Source: JAGLTQ01 sp964605385
GTDB taxonomy: Bacteria > Pseudomonadota > Gammaproteobacteria > UBA6429 > Thiohalophilaceae
Direction: 5' to 3'
Assembly (NCBI GenBank): GCA_964605385.1
Contig: CAZSCK010000022.1
Span: forward strand, 1 to 37,753
DNA: 37,753 nucleotides
The translations under genes and the position numbers were made by a program. Shown one piece after another: positions 8,322 to 17,027 of this stretch. The number at the start of each line of letters is the position of its first letter. The first letter of the stretch is position 1. The notes under the pieces were generated by a model. The model was not told where the DNA came from and did not search any database. It was given only the letters and a program-made list of their open reading frames with translations.

Positions 8322-8585
8322 TTGGAAGCCTTTGAACTTGGAAAAAAAGAAATAGGTGCCTTTGCATTCAAAATTGTTCCACTAGAAGACCTTTCTTTAA
8401 ATAAATTAAATAATGCTCTTGATAGATTAATGCAACTAAAATCTTTGTTAAAACCTCGTATATTAAAAGCCTGTGCGGCAATATTATGGCTGATAGAGGA
8501 TCAACAAGAAAAGGGGCTGAGTTGTTTAGAACAATATCGAGCAACCTGGACTGCCCTGTTCCACCACTCTATAAATAACCCATAA
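8301..8585 (+). pseudogene. Possible gene fragment, helical C-terminal segment
   Basis: An open frame runs from just after a TGA at 8298 to 8585. The first usable start is a TTG at 8322 with no clear ribosome-binding site, giving 87 aa. The sequence is helical with LSLNKLNNALDRLMQLKSLL and LKPRILKACAAILW. That pattern loosely recalls the C-terminal TerB-like helices of some M48 peptidases (L..L..LKPR.LKACA), which would make it the tail of a lost gene. The next gene converges 2 bp after its stop. It could also be a genuine small gene; certainty is low. Confidence 0.35.
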
Positions 8586-8587
8586 AA

Positions 8588-8824
8588 TCAATCTGTTGTT
8601 AATATAGTGAGTAGCGATTGAGCATGCTCAGCTGCATCTACACCTAATCCTGTTAGATAGCCACCATCTTTTTGAGTGATTAATCCTTTCTCAAACAACC
8701 TTTTAGTTGCCTCTATCGAATCGTCTCCGGCAGAGGTATGTACTTTAATACCTTCTTGACTGTTTGAGATATCAAAAAGAATTAATACATTAATTTCATC
8801 AACAAGTTCTGTTGTGTACGACAT
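8588..8824 (-). CDS. TIGR02647 family small protein
   Basis: This 78-aa protein closely follows the pattern of the TIGR02647 family known from Pseudomonas and relatives: MSYT-ELV-EI-VL-LFD, S-QEGIKVH, then RLFEKGLITQKDGGYLT-LG-DAAEHAQ and LLTILT at the end. It resembles a small winged-helix module (GLIT-DGGYLT-LG) and the family is often labelled DNA-binding, without an experimentally defined role that I can cite. AAGGGG precedes the ATG. It is a single gene, transcribed away from the Chp cluster. Confidence 0.85.
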   Translation of the reverse strand: MSYTTELVDEINVLILFDISNSQEGIKVHTSAGDDSIEATKRLFEKGLITQKDGGYLTGLGVDAAEHAQSLLTILTTD

Positions 8825-9249
8825 AATAAAACCCCTTTACTATAATACGATACTTAAATAAAAACATATAGTTACGAAGCTTATCTTAGCAAGATTATTC
8901 ACACTACGCTCTATTTAATTAAGCACTTAATTTGGATCATTATTTGCATTACAAATAACCAAATTACACGATTTATGCTCAAATCAGAAATATAAAGTTA
9001 CTTTAAATATAACTTTGTTAACTGGATGTAACATTTCGATATAAAAACAATAGATTACATATTATTTTGGCATAAGTTAAAACTTAAGTGACAAATAAAA
9101 ACGACAATTTTATACCGTGTATTTTTGTGAGCTTTATCACACTTTCATTTTTGTAACATCGCGAATTCATGCAAAGTGTCGATACTAGTAATGCAACAAA
9201 CGTATAGCTACATTAGAAATGATTGTTTAATGAGAGTTAATTTTACAAA
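8825..9249. other. Divergent promoter region ahead of the Chp cluster
   Basis: This 425-bp AT-rich stretch has no gene. It must contain the promoter for the minus-strand TIGR02647 gene and that of the plus-strand chemosensory operon. The clearest element is the CRP-type site at 9126-9141. An AT-rich dyad (AAAGTTA 8994-9000, TAACTTT 9010-9016) is also present. Confidence 0.6.
9126..9141 (+). promoter_or_regulatory. Perfect CRP/Vfr-type binding site
   Basis: TGTGAGCTTTATCACA matches the CRP consensus TGTGA-N6-TCACA at all ten defined bases. It lies 109 bp upstream of the first gene of the Chp cluster. The CRP/Vfr-like gene at the other end of the same cluster encodes a recognition helix (SRETVGR) identical to that of E. 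coli CRP in this stretch. In Pseudomonas, Vfr and the Chp system are functionally linked. The match is seen; occupancy and direction of control are inferred. Confidence 0.75.
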
Positions 9250-10176
9250 ATGACATTAAAAAAATACAAGATTTCACTTTCTGGTCTGCCTGGACATGAA
9301 AGCATTATATTCAAGTTGATTTGTTCCGTATCTGAAAGAACAAAAAACAGAACAAAATCCTATGAATTATCTTCTTCATCTGAAAATTGTGATATCTATA
9401 TAAATGATATAAAAAACAAAAATAATCCCAATGTAGTAAAACAGAATGTAATTAATGTATGGGTAACAGATAATAAAGAAAATGAAAGCAACACCATAAG
9501 CCGCCCCTTAATAGCAACCCGAGTGCTACACACACTAGATCAATTGGTTGAAAATATATCGCCTATTCAAAGTAAAACAGTAAGTAAAAGTAATTCAAAC
9601 AATGAACACATAGCGGCTAACTCAATAGAATTCAACATTTCTGAAGAAGAAGCTTCAGAACTCGCCATTGTTCACGATAAAGAATTAGAAAACCCGGCCA
9701 ACAAAGAAGAACCTGCAGCTACAACTACAAACAACATTGAATTAACATTGGTTAAAAATGAAAAAGAAAACGTTACAGCTAAAACAGGAATGCATCATGT
9801 TTTAGTTGTGGATGACAGCCCTTCTGTAAGAAAACAGCTTGAGATAGAACTTGATATGTTTGATGTGACAGTTGATTTCGCAGACTCTGCCGAATCAGCC
9901 TTCACCTTATTAAATACAAATGTTTATGATTTAGCGTTACTGGACGTTGTATTGCCTGATAAAAATGGTTTTCAAATTTGTAAGTTTATCAAACTTAACA
10001 ATAAAGAAACGTTCGCAATTATGTTAACGGGAAAAGCAACGCAAGCAGATAAAATAAAAGGTTCTCTTGCAGGTTGTGATGACTATTTAATTAAACCTGT
10101 TGGAAGAATAACTTTTCAGAATGCAGTTAAAAACTTCATTCCACTTAAAACAACAAATAAAGCAATTGAAGCATAA
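9250..10176 (+). CDS. PilG-like response regulator with N-terminal extension
   Basis: This is a 308-aa protein with a receiver at about residues 183-300: acid pair Asp188-Asp189, phosphoacceptor Asp232 (LALLDVVLPDKNGF), Thr260 and Lys282 (LIKP). It is the first gene of the Chp cluster, in the place of PilG, the output regulator for pilus extension, but it is more than twice the length of Pseudomonas PilG (about 135 aa). The first 105 residues (ISLSGLPGHESIIF... RPLIATRVLHTLDQLV) form a separate small domain, followed by a low-complexity, Glu/Asn/Ser/Thr-rich linker (105-180). The N-terminal part resembles domains fused to receivers in some beta- and gammaproteobacteria, from memory. A GAGAG sits 13 bp before the ATG. 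The pilH-like gene follows after 17 bp. Confidence 0.8.
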   Translation: MTLKKYKISLSGLPGHESIIFKLICSVSERTKNRTKSYELSSSSENCDIYINDIKNKNNPNVVKQNVINVWVTDNKENESNTISRPLIATRVLHTLDQLVENISPIQSKTVSKSNSNNEHIAANSIEFNISEEEASELAIVHDKELENPANKEEPAATTTNNIELTLVKNEKENVTAKTGMHHVLVVDDSPSVRKQLEIELDMFDVTVDFADSAESAFTLLNTNVYDLALLDVVLPDKNGFQICKFIKLNNKETFAIMLTGKATQADKIKGSLAGCDDYLIKPVGRITFQNAVKNFIPLKTTNKAIEA

Positions 10177-10193
10177 GTTAAGGAGAAAATATA

Positions 10194-10559
10194 ATGTCTA
10201 TTAATAAAGTACTGGTTGTTGATGATTCTGATACGGAATTATCCAATATTAAAAATATTGTTAGTAATACCGGGTGTATCGTACTGAGTGCATCAAGTGG
10301 TCTAGAGGCTGTTGAAATAGCTAAAAAAGAGCAGCCTGACATGATATTCATGGATATTATTATGCCTGATATGGATGGTTATGAAGCAACCAGAAAGCTA
10401 AATAATGATGTAAGCACTCGCAACATACCTATTGTATTTGTGAGCAGTAAGAGTCAAAAAGCCGACAAACTTTGGGCACAAATGCAAGGTGGAAAAGGTT
10501 ATGTTACAAAACCTTATACTGCGGATAAAATTTTAAACCAGTTAAAATCATTTAATTAA
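10194..10559 (+). CDS. pilH: PilH-like single-domain response regulator
   Basis: This 121-aa stand-alone receiver has acid residues Asp10-Asp11, phosphoacceptor Asp54 in IFMDIIMPDMDG, and Lys106 in YVTKPYT. The stretch DKLWAQMQGGKGYVTKP closely parallels DKVWGKRQGARDYLTKP of Pseudomonas PilH, including the length (121 aa), so this is PilH rather than CheY. PilH is a receiver that modulates twitching output, probably draining phosphate from the ChpA kinase or acting on pilus retraction. AAGGAG lies 7 bp before the ATG. It sits between the PilG-like gene and the CheW-like gene, in the canonical order. Confidence 0.88.
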   Translation: MSINKVLVVDDSDTELSNIKNIVSNTGCIVLSASSGLEAVEIAKKEQPDMIFMDIIMPDMDGYEATRKLNNDVSTRNIPIVFVSSKSQKADKLWAQMQGGKGYVTKPYTADKILNQLKSFN

Positions 10560-10586
10560 GACTATTTAATCCTGGCAGGTAGAATA

Positions 10587-11132
10587 ATGCAAGCCGTTGC
10601 AAACGATACAGAAGAAAATAAAGAGTTAGAAATAATGGGGAATGATGCCCCGTTATTCTCTAGTGATGAAATTATTTTTCCAAATGAAGAGGTTGAACGA
10701 CCATATACACGCTATGGCTATAAAATATCTGATATGAATTTTCTTGTTCCAGAAGAAACGGTAAGCGAAGTTCTCCAAAATCAGAATATTTTTATGCTGC
10801 CAAATTCTCCTGTCTGGATAGAGGGCTTAATTAATATTCGTGGCAACATTGTTCCTGTAATGAATATGGATAAAATTCTTAAAAATTTCGACAAAGAAAA
10901 ATCAAACAATATACTTGTACTTGATAAATCTGATAACACTACAGCTATTGCAATATTGATTAGAGGTTTACCTGTTTCACTGGAACATAACGACAGCAAA
11001 ACAACCATAAGCAATTATCCTGCAGTGTTGCATGATTTCATAAGTGAAGGATTTAGTCAGAATGATGCAGACTGGATAGAGTTTGATCCGCAAAAGTTAT
11101 TTAAAAAGATGGCAGATAAAGTCGATATTTAA
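10587..11132 (+). CDS. pilI: PilI-like CheW adaptor protein
   Basis: This 181-aa protein has a CheW domain over about residues 40-175: YGYKISDMNFLVPEETVSEVL, then the hallmark VWIEGLINIRGNIVPVMNMDKIL. CheW-type proteins couple the receptor (PilJ, next gene) to the histidine kinase (ChpA). Its length and position between pilH and pilJ match PilI (178 aa in Pseudomonas). AGGTAG precedes the ATG. The N-terminal 35 residues are acidic and probably disordered. Confidence 0.87.
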   Translation: MQAVANDTEENKELEIMGNDAPLFSSDEIIFPNEEVERPYTRYGYKISDMNFLVPEETVSEVLQNQNIFMLPNSPVWIEGLINIRGNIVPVMNMDKILKNFDKEKSNNILVLDKSDNTTAIAILIRGLPVSLEHNDSKTTISNYPAVLHDFISEGFSQNDADWIEFDPQKLFKKMADKVDI

Positions 11133-11171
11133 TTAGTAATATTTAAAGAATATAAATGAGGTTACACAGAA

Positions 11172-13073
11172 ATGCTTAATAAAATGAGAATTGGACCAAG
11201 GCTGGTATTACTTATAGCTGCGCAAACGATTGTTTTAGCCGTAATTGGTGCAACTGCCGTTTTAGGTTTGAACTTTGCAACAGATACCACTCAGTCTTTA
11301 AATAAAAACGTCATTGAGCAAGTAACCTTGAATCAACTCAATGGTACCGTTCGAACCGATTTGTTAGAAATGGTAACACGTGTATCTAATAACAAGATTA
11401 CCTGGCAACAAGGTTCAGCTGATTTATTAGCAGCAAAAAACATCTTCATTAATAACTGGGAAGAATACAAAGAAGATAAGTCTGCACAAGAAAAGAAAGA
11501 AATTGAAGCTTCTTTAGGTAATGAATATAGAAATATTTTAACGGCTTTTAGCGAGTTAGATAGTTTATTCAATACCGAAGACCAGGAAGGATTAAATCTG
11601 TTTATTGAAACACGCATTAAAGAGATCGTACTTCCTTTCATTACAGAATTAAACGAACGTGTTAACGAATACCAGCTTATATCCGAAGCATTATTTGAAG
11701 AATCACTAGCCACAAATAAAATATTCTTTAATGCCAGTGCCGCAATCATGGTGTTTGGTCTAATCTTTGCTAGCATATTAGGTTATATTATTTTCCGTTC
11801 TATCACTAACCCTATAAAAAATATTTCATCAATAGTTAAAAAAGTTGCTGATGGCGATTATTATGCCAGAACAGATATGTCAGGTAAGGATGAACTATCT
11901 GAGCTTGGTGGTGCATTTGACAGGCTCCTGGCTGAAAAAGTATCAACACTGGTAGAAGCAGAAAAAAACAATGAAGAATTAAATGACTCCGTTATTTCTT
12001 TACTTCAAGCAGTATCAAAACTCAGCCAAAGAGATTTAACTATTAAAGTTCCTGTTACAGAAGATATAACAGGCCCTGTTGCAGACGCATTAAATTTATT
12101 TACTGCAGAAACATCAAAAGTACTAAAAGGTGTACGTGTAATTTCAGAAGAAGTTGCCAGAGCAACTAATCTCGTTAAAAACCAATCTGATTCTGTTATT
12201 TCTATGGCAACAAAAGAACAAGCTGCCGTCATAAATACTACTAAAGAACTTTCAAATGCGGTCCATGCTATGGGACATATTGCTGATCTTGCGAGGTCAT
12301 GTAATAAGGAAGCAGAAAATGCGATTAAAACAACCAATACTGCAATGGAAACTGTAAATAGATCTAGTGAAGGAATGAACAATATTCGTGAAACAATTCA
12401 TAAAGCAGAGAAACGTATTAAGCGCTTAGGTGAACGTTCACAAGAAATTAGTCGTGCCGTAAACCTCATTAACAGTATTTCAGAAAGAACACACATACTA
12501 GCTTTGAATGCCAGTATGCATGCAGCTTCAGCAGGTGAAGCTGGTCGAGGATTTGCCGTGGTTGCTGATGAAGTCCAACGACTAGCAGAAAATGCACGTG
12601 ATGCAACATCGCAAATATCAACCTTAGTATCAAATATTCAGGTGGAAACTGTCGATACGGTAGACACTATGAATAACGTAATCACTCAAGTTGTTGAAGG
12701 TAGCCAGCTGGCTGAAAAAGCGGGTGAAGAAATGCGTCACACGCAAAATAGTACCAAAGATTTAGTTGCTTCAGTACAACAAATTGCTTCAAGTTCAGCA
12801 AATCAATTAATCATTACCAAAAAATTACAAAAAAATGCTGATGGAATTTTAGAGTCAAACAAAAAAACCAGTGAGCAGTTACAAAAACAAACTATTCAAA
12901 CTAAACGCCTGGTAGATTATGCGAAAGGATTGCTGAAAGCAGTGCAAGTATTCAAATTACCTGGTGTTGCTGCACCCGTCATATCACAATCTCCAGCATC
13001 AAACAATGGCAGTATACCAAAGCAAAAACTTCCTGAAATTGTTATTTCAACTCAACAACAAAAAGCGTCATAA
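11172..13073 (+). CDS. pilJ: PilJ-like methyl-accepting chemoreceptor
   Basis: This 633-aa inner-membrane receptor has TM1 at about 11-34, a periplasmic helical domain at 35-185, TM2 at about 186-208, HAMP at 209-262 and a signalling coiled coil. The tip (about 438-475) reads SERTHILALNASMHAASAG-EAGRGFAVVADEVQRLAE, which is the PilJ variant (NASMHAASAGEAGRGFAVVA) of the MCP hairpin. The periplasmic part is only about 150 residues, shorter than Pseudomonas PilJ (682 aa total), suggesting one sensory module instead of two. In the Chp system PilJ transmits surface or pilin signals to ChpA. No CheR/PilK or CheB/ChpB gene is present in the cluster, so adaptation by methylation, if any, needs enzymes encoded elsewhere. 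The ChpA gene starts 6 bp after its stop. Confidence 0.92.
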   Translation: MLNKMRIGPRLVLLIAAQTIVLAVIGATAVLGLNFATDTTQSLNKNVIEQVTLNQLNGTVRTDLLEMVTRVSNNKITWQQGSADLLAAKNIFINNWEEYKEDKSAQEKKEIEASLGNEYRNILTAFSELDSLFNTEDQEGLNLFIETRIKEIVLPFITELNERVNEYQLISEALFEESLATNKIFFNASAAIMVFGLIFASILGYIIFRSITNPIKNISSIVKKVADGDYYARTDMSGKDELSELGGAFDRLLAEKVSTLVEAEKNNEELNDSVISLLQAVSKLSQRDLTIKVPVTEDITGPVADALNLFTAETSKVLKGVRVISEEVARATNLVKNQSDSVISMATKEQAAVINTTKELSNAVHAMGHIADLARSCNKEAENAIKTTNTAMETVNRSSEGMNNIRETIHKAEKRIKRLGERSQEISRAVNLINSISERTHILALNASMHAASAGEAGRGFAVVADEVQRLAENARDATSQISTLVSNIQVETVDTVDTMNNVITQVVEGSQLAEKAGEEMRHTQNSTKDLVASVQQIASSSANQLIITKKLQKNADGILESNKKTSEQLQKQTIQTKRLVDYAKGLLKAVQVFKLPGVAAPVISQSPASNNGSIPKQKLPEIVISTQQQKAS

Positions 13074-13079
13074 CAACTC

Positions 13080-16000
13080 ATGAGCGAAGATTTAGAAAAT
13101 ATAACGACTATTGAGGAAGAAATTTCAAAGATAGTCATTGAGCTTTATGATACAAATATACTCTTTCATGAAAATAATGATCAAGAAGCCGTTCATAATT
13201 ATATAGAGACTTATATTAAACGTATTACGAGAATTGCTTTTCGTCTGGGAAAGTCAAAATTCAAGGCACTGCGTGACTCCTGTGTTATTTTTCATTCAAT
13301 TCTTGAGGGATTATATAAAAACAACACTCAAATCACAGAAGAGCAATTCCAGCAGTTTGAAGTTTGGCCAACATTAACGTTATCTTACATTGCCAATCCA
13401 GATGACAAAGATAATATTGATCTTTTATTACAACTTTTACAAGATTCTATATGGCCTTATCAAGCTGATGAAAGTGATTTACAGCAGCTCAGCGATGCTT
13501 TTGTAAGTAATATAAGCAAAGAGCCCCCCTCTTCTCTACAAGTAAACGAAGCTGCACCTTCTGAAGAAATAGATGAACCAATACCAGGCGCTTTTGATGG
13601 CGCATTGTTTGAGTCTGTTCAGGAAGAAATACTAGAAGCAATGACAGGGCTTATTTCTGATCTTGCTTCAACAGACGAAGATGATGATTTTGGTTTAGGT
13701 CATGCCTTTTATCTATGTGCTGATCGCATTGAATTACTCGGAATGTCAATTGCTACAGCCGGTTTAATAGGGTTAATGGATGTCTGTATGATATTTCAAA
13801 CAGGCTTGCGTCAACTGGCAAAACGTGAAAAACAACTTAGTGAAAATGAGCAAATTATTATTGAGGAATGGACTTCTCATTTGATAGCGTACCTTAGCTC
13901 CCCTACTGATAATGATATTGTCGATAAACTTGTTGAACATTTAAATAATATCCCCTGGGCTGAAAAAATGTCAGAAGATGAAGTAATGACATTAAGATTT
14001 ATACTTATACCAGAGGATATAGAGGTTACTGCACCTGCTGGGAATGTGGATGATATCGAAAGCTTTGAGGAAAAAGAAAGCTCAGTTCACGAGGCCGAGT
14101 TGGTTTATGAAATGGATGATGCAGAAGGACTTGATGATATTACTGTCTCAGAAGATATGTATTTTCTTGGTCATGAACTTATTCAACTAATACATGATGA
14201 ATTTCAGCTGGAACAACCTTCATTAGATGATGCCATAAAAGATATAAAACCAGATATAGATCTAACCTCAGCTGATATTGAACAATTATCTACATTTAAA
14301 TTAATGATTGAACGTTTTTCTCTTGCAACAGAATCAATTGGATTAACAGGGTTAAATAAAACATTAACCCATATAGTCGAAAATTTAAATAAATTTATTG
14401 ATGACAAAGACATCAATATACTGGATCAGGATGTTGTCAGTTATTTAAAATCTTTCCCTCAACTTGCACTTAATTATTTAAGTGAAATGGATAATTCTAA
14501 TATCATTAGTACGTTAGTGTCCCCATTCTATACATATGCCTGGCCTGTAGAACTAAACTGTGAGCAAAACAAACTGGAGAAAGAGTTACTTTCGCCTCAA
14601 TTAATGATTGAGGATGATATTGAAATACGTGCAACCCAGGCAACTACAGATGATGTTTCTTTAAAACTTCCCGAAGACGTTAACCAGGAACTGCTTAATA
14701 CCTTATTACAAGAATTACCTATTCAAGCAGAAGAATTTACTCAGTCAGTCACACAGCTTGTTGAAGGAAATGCGAGCCTGCGTGATGTAGAAAAAGCACA
14801 AAGGATTGCACATACACTTAAAGGAGCAGCAAATACTGTAGGTATAGTGGGTATTGCAACTTTAACGCACCACATAGAAGATATATTTAATATATTTACG
14901 ACTCAGCATCGTTTACCAGGTAAAAACCTGGCTGATATTTTAATGAACGCTGCAGATGTTCTTGAAATGATGAGTGAAGCTCTATTGGGCATAGGGGATG
15001 CACCTCAGCAAGCTCAAAATGTATTGCAACAAATTCTCGATTGGGCAAATTTACTCGATCAGGATGGTATTCCTGAAGATGATGTACAAATTGAATTAAA
15101 CTCAAGCAACAATAAAAACGAAAATAATGAACAAGATGACAATAGTCATTTAAATGACATCGTTGCGCCTACAATGTTACGCGTACCTGCTACATTAATG
15201 GATGAATTACTTCGTATAGCCGGTGAATCCATAATTTTAGGTGGCCAATTGCAAGAACGACTGCGCAAAGCAAATGAACAAACACAGCTTGTACATGAAC
15301 AAAATGTGCTTTATCAGAAACTTGTTTTTGAATTAGAACAAATTGTAGACGTTCAGGGCTTAAGCGCTAAAAAACCTGATACTAAATCCAACGAAATATT
15401 TGATTCGCTTGAACTTGAGCAGTACAACGAACTTCATACTGTTACTCACCGACTTGTTGAAGCCGCAACAGATTCAAAAGAATTAACACACTCTATTGAA
15501 GATGAGCTTAATACGCTTGAGACATTACTAGTCGATCAAAGTCGTTTGCATAAAGAGAACCAGAATATCGTAATGCAAACACGAATGATTCCGGTACAAA
15601 ATATTGTACCACGGTTGCAAAGAAGCATACGACAAACATCACGAACAACATCAAAAAAAGTAACTTTAAATGTTACCGGATCAGAAACATTAATGGATAG
15701 CGACGTATTGGATGAACTTGTTGATCCGTTAATGCATATTCTGCGTAATGCGATTGATCACGGCATTGAAAATGAATCTATTAGAAAGAACAAAGATAAA
15801 AACTTAACGGGAAAAATTGATTTATCCTTTTTTAGAGATGGCGATCATATCGTTGTTCGCTGTATTGATGATGGTGCTGGCCTCGATTTTGAAGCTATTA
15901 GAAACACAGCTATAAAAAAGAACATGATCACGAATGAAGAAAAGTTATCAGATGAAGAGCTTACTCGCTTAATTTTGCTAGCCGGTTTTACAACGCGCGA

Positions 16001-16985
16001 AACCACTACCCAGGTTTCCGGGCGAGGTATTGGTATGGATGCTGTGTACAACCAAATAACAGCTATGAAAGGCACCTTAAATATAAACTCAGTAAAAGAT
16101 ACAAGCTGTACTGTTGAGTTAAGACTGCCTGTGACACTAATTTCTGTTCATGCAATATTGACTACACTACGCAAACAGACCATTGCTATATCAAACCGTG
16201 GCATCGAGCAAATTTTATGTGCAGGTGATGGTGAACTAAAAAAAGACAACGATAAATATACATATGATTTAAATGGAGAAATTTTTACTGCTTTTGATAT
16301 AGAAACATTATTGCATCAACCCCGAGATCAACGTGATACAGACAGAGAAGAACGTACTGTATTTATCGTTCGCAATGAAGCAGGTTACCAATATGCGGTT
16401 ACTGTTGAGAATGTCATCGCCAATCAAGACTTAATCGTGAAGCAATTAGGGACGTATATACCCGATATTGTTGGCATTGAAGGCGCGACAATACTGGGAG
16501 ATGGTAGTGTAGCTCCGGTTATTGACCTACCTGGTCTGATAAGAACAGCGGTAGATAAAGATATAAGTCCGCTCATAGAGCAGCGACTTGCAAATGCACA
16601 TGATATAGAAGATACGCTAACAGCTTTGATTATTGATGACTCATTAAGTGCCCGGCGTTCACTTTCAGAATTTATAAAAGATATTGGATATGATGTGATC
16701 GTCGCGAGAGATGGCATAGAAGCAATTGAAGTTATAGAGAACTGTAAGCCAGATATTATTCTTGTTGATTTAGAGATGCCAAGAATGAATGGGCTTGAAT
16801 TCACTTCTCATATTCGAAACAAACCTGAATTGAAAAATATTCCAGTTATTATGATTACTTCGAGATCGACTGAAAAACATCGCAATATGGCCGATGCCGC
16901 GGGTGTTAGTGCTTATCTCACCAAACCATTTTCTGAAGATGAACTATTAGAAAACATTCAAAATCTATTATTAACTGTAAATTAA
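13080..16985 (+). CDS. chpA: ChpA-like hybrid chemotaxis histidine kinase (CheA type)
   Basis: This is a 1301-aa kinase. The first 500 residues hold three degenerate, helical FimL/HPt-like repeats (about 10-145, 175-320 and 350-500), each ending in a similar W-containing stretch (SIWPYQADES, NIPWAEKMSE, YAWPVELN) and lacking a phosphorylatable His. One true HPt follows, with His578 in AHTLKGAANTVG. Then come the dimerisation region, the ATPase (N-box ILRNAIDHGIEN with Asn about 890; DDGAGLDF; GRGIGMDAV), a CheW domain (about 1000-1150), and a C-terminal receiver with Asp1230 in IILVDLEMPRMNG. Pseudomonas ChpA is far longer (2472 aa) with several active Xpt domains; this one has a single active site. 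It should phosphorylate the PilG- and PilH-like receivers encoded upstream. Confidence 0.92.
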   Translation: MSEDLENITTIEEEISKIVIELYDTNILFHENNDQEAVHNYIETYIKRITRIAFRLGKSKFKALRDSCVIFHSILEGLYKNNTQITEEQFQQFEVWPTLTLSYIANPDDKDNIDLLLQLLQDSIWPYQADESDLQQLSDAFVSNISKEPPSSLQVNEAAPSEEIDEPIPGAFDGALFESVQEEILEAMTGLISDLASTDEDDDFGLGHAFYLCADRIELLGMSIATAGLIGLMDVCMIFQTGLRQLAKREKQLSENEQIIIEEWTSHLIAYLSSPTDNDIVDKLVEHLNNIPWAEKMSEDEVMTLRFILIPEDIEVTAPAGNVDDIESFEEKESSVHEAELVYEMDDAEGLDDITVSEDMYFLGHELIQLIHDEFQLEQPSLDDAIKDIKPDIDLTSADIEQLSTFKLMIERFSLATESIGLTGLNKTLTHIVENLNKFIDDKDINILDQDVVSYLKSFPQLALNYLSEMDNSNIISTLVSPFYTYAWPVELNCEQNKLEKELLSPQLMIEDDIEIRATQATTDDVSLKLPEDVNQELLNTLLQELPIQAEEFTQSVTQLVEGNASLRDVEKAQRIAHTLKGAANTVGIVGIATLTHHIEDIFNIFTTQHRLPGKNLADILMNAADVLEMMSEALLGIGDAPQQAQNVLQQILDWANLLDQDGIPEDDVQIELNSSNNKNENNEQDDNSHLNDIVAPTMLRVPATLMDELLRIAGESIILGGQLQERLRKANEQTQLVHEQNVLYQKLVFELEQIVDVQGLSAKKPDTKSNEIFDSLELEQYNELHTVTHRLVEAATDSKELTHSIEDELNTLETLLVDQSRLHKENQNIVMQTRMIPVQNIVPRLQRSIRQTSRTTSKKVTLNVTGSETLMDSDVLDELVDPLMHILRNAIDHGIENESIRKNKDKNLTGKIDLSFFRDGDHIVVRCIDDGAGLDFEAIRNTAIKKNMITNEEKLSDEELTRLILLAGFTTRETTTQVSGRGIGMDAVYNQITAMKGTLNINSVKDTSCTVELRLPVTLISVHAILTTLRKQTIAISNRGIEQILCAGDGELKKDNDKYTYDLNGEIFTAFDIETLLHQPRDQRDTDREERTVFIVRNEAGYQYAVTVENVIANQDLIVKQLGTYIPDIVGIEGATILGDGSVAPVIDLPGLIRTAVDKDISPLIEQRLANAHDIEDTLTALIIDDSLSARRSLSEFIKDIGYDVIVARDGIEAIEVIENCKPDIILVDLEMPRMNGLEFTSHIRNKPELKNIPVIMITSRSTEKHRNMADAAGVSAYLTKPFSEDELLENIQNLLLTVN

Positions 16986-17027
16986 ATAACTTATTTACAG
17001 CATAAAATATTGAAGCGGAGATACAAT

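Noticed and set aside
8994..9016. AAAGTTA/TAACTTT dyad
   Set aside because: AT-rich and expected by chance at this base composition; no positional support.
12005..12382. Minus-strand open frame opposite pilJ
   Set aside because: Lies wholly within the conserved pilJ signalling region and has no family features; a shadow frame.
16424..16804. Minus-strand open frame opposite the chpA receiver
   Set aside because: Fully inside the conserved CheW-REC part of chpA; a shadow frame.
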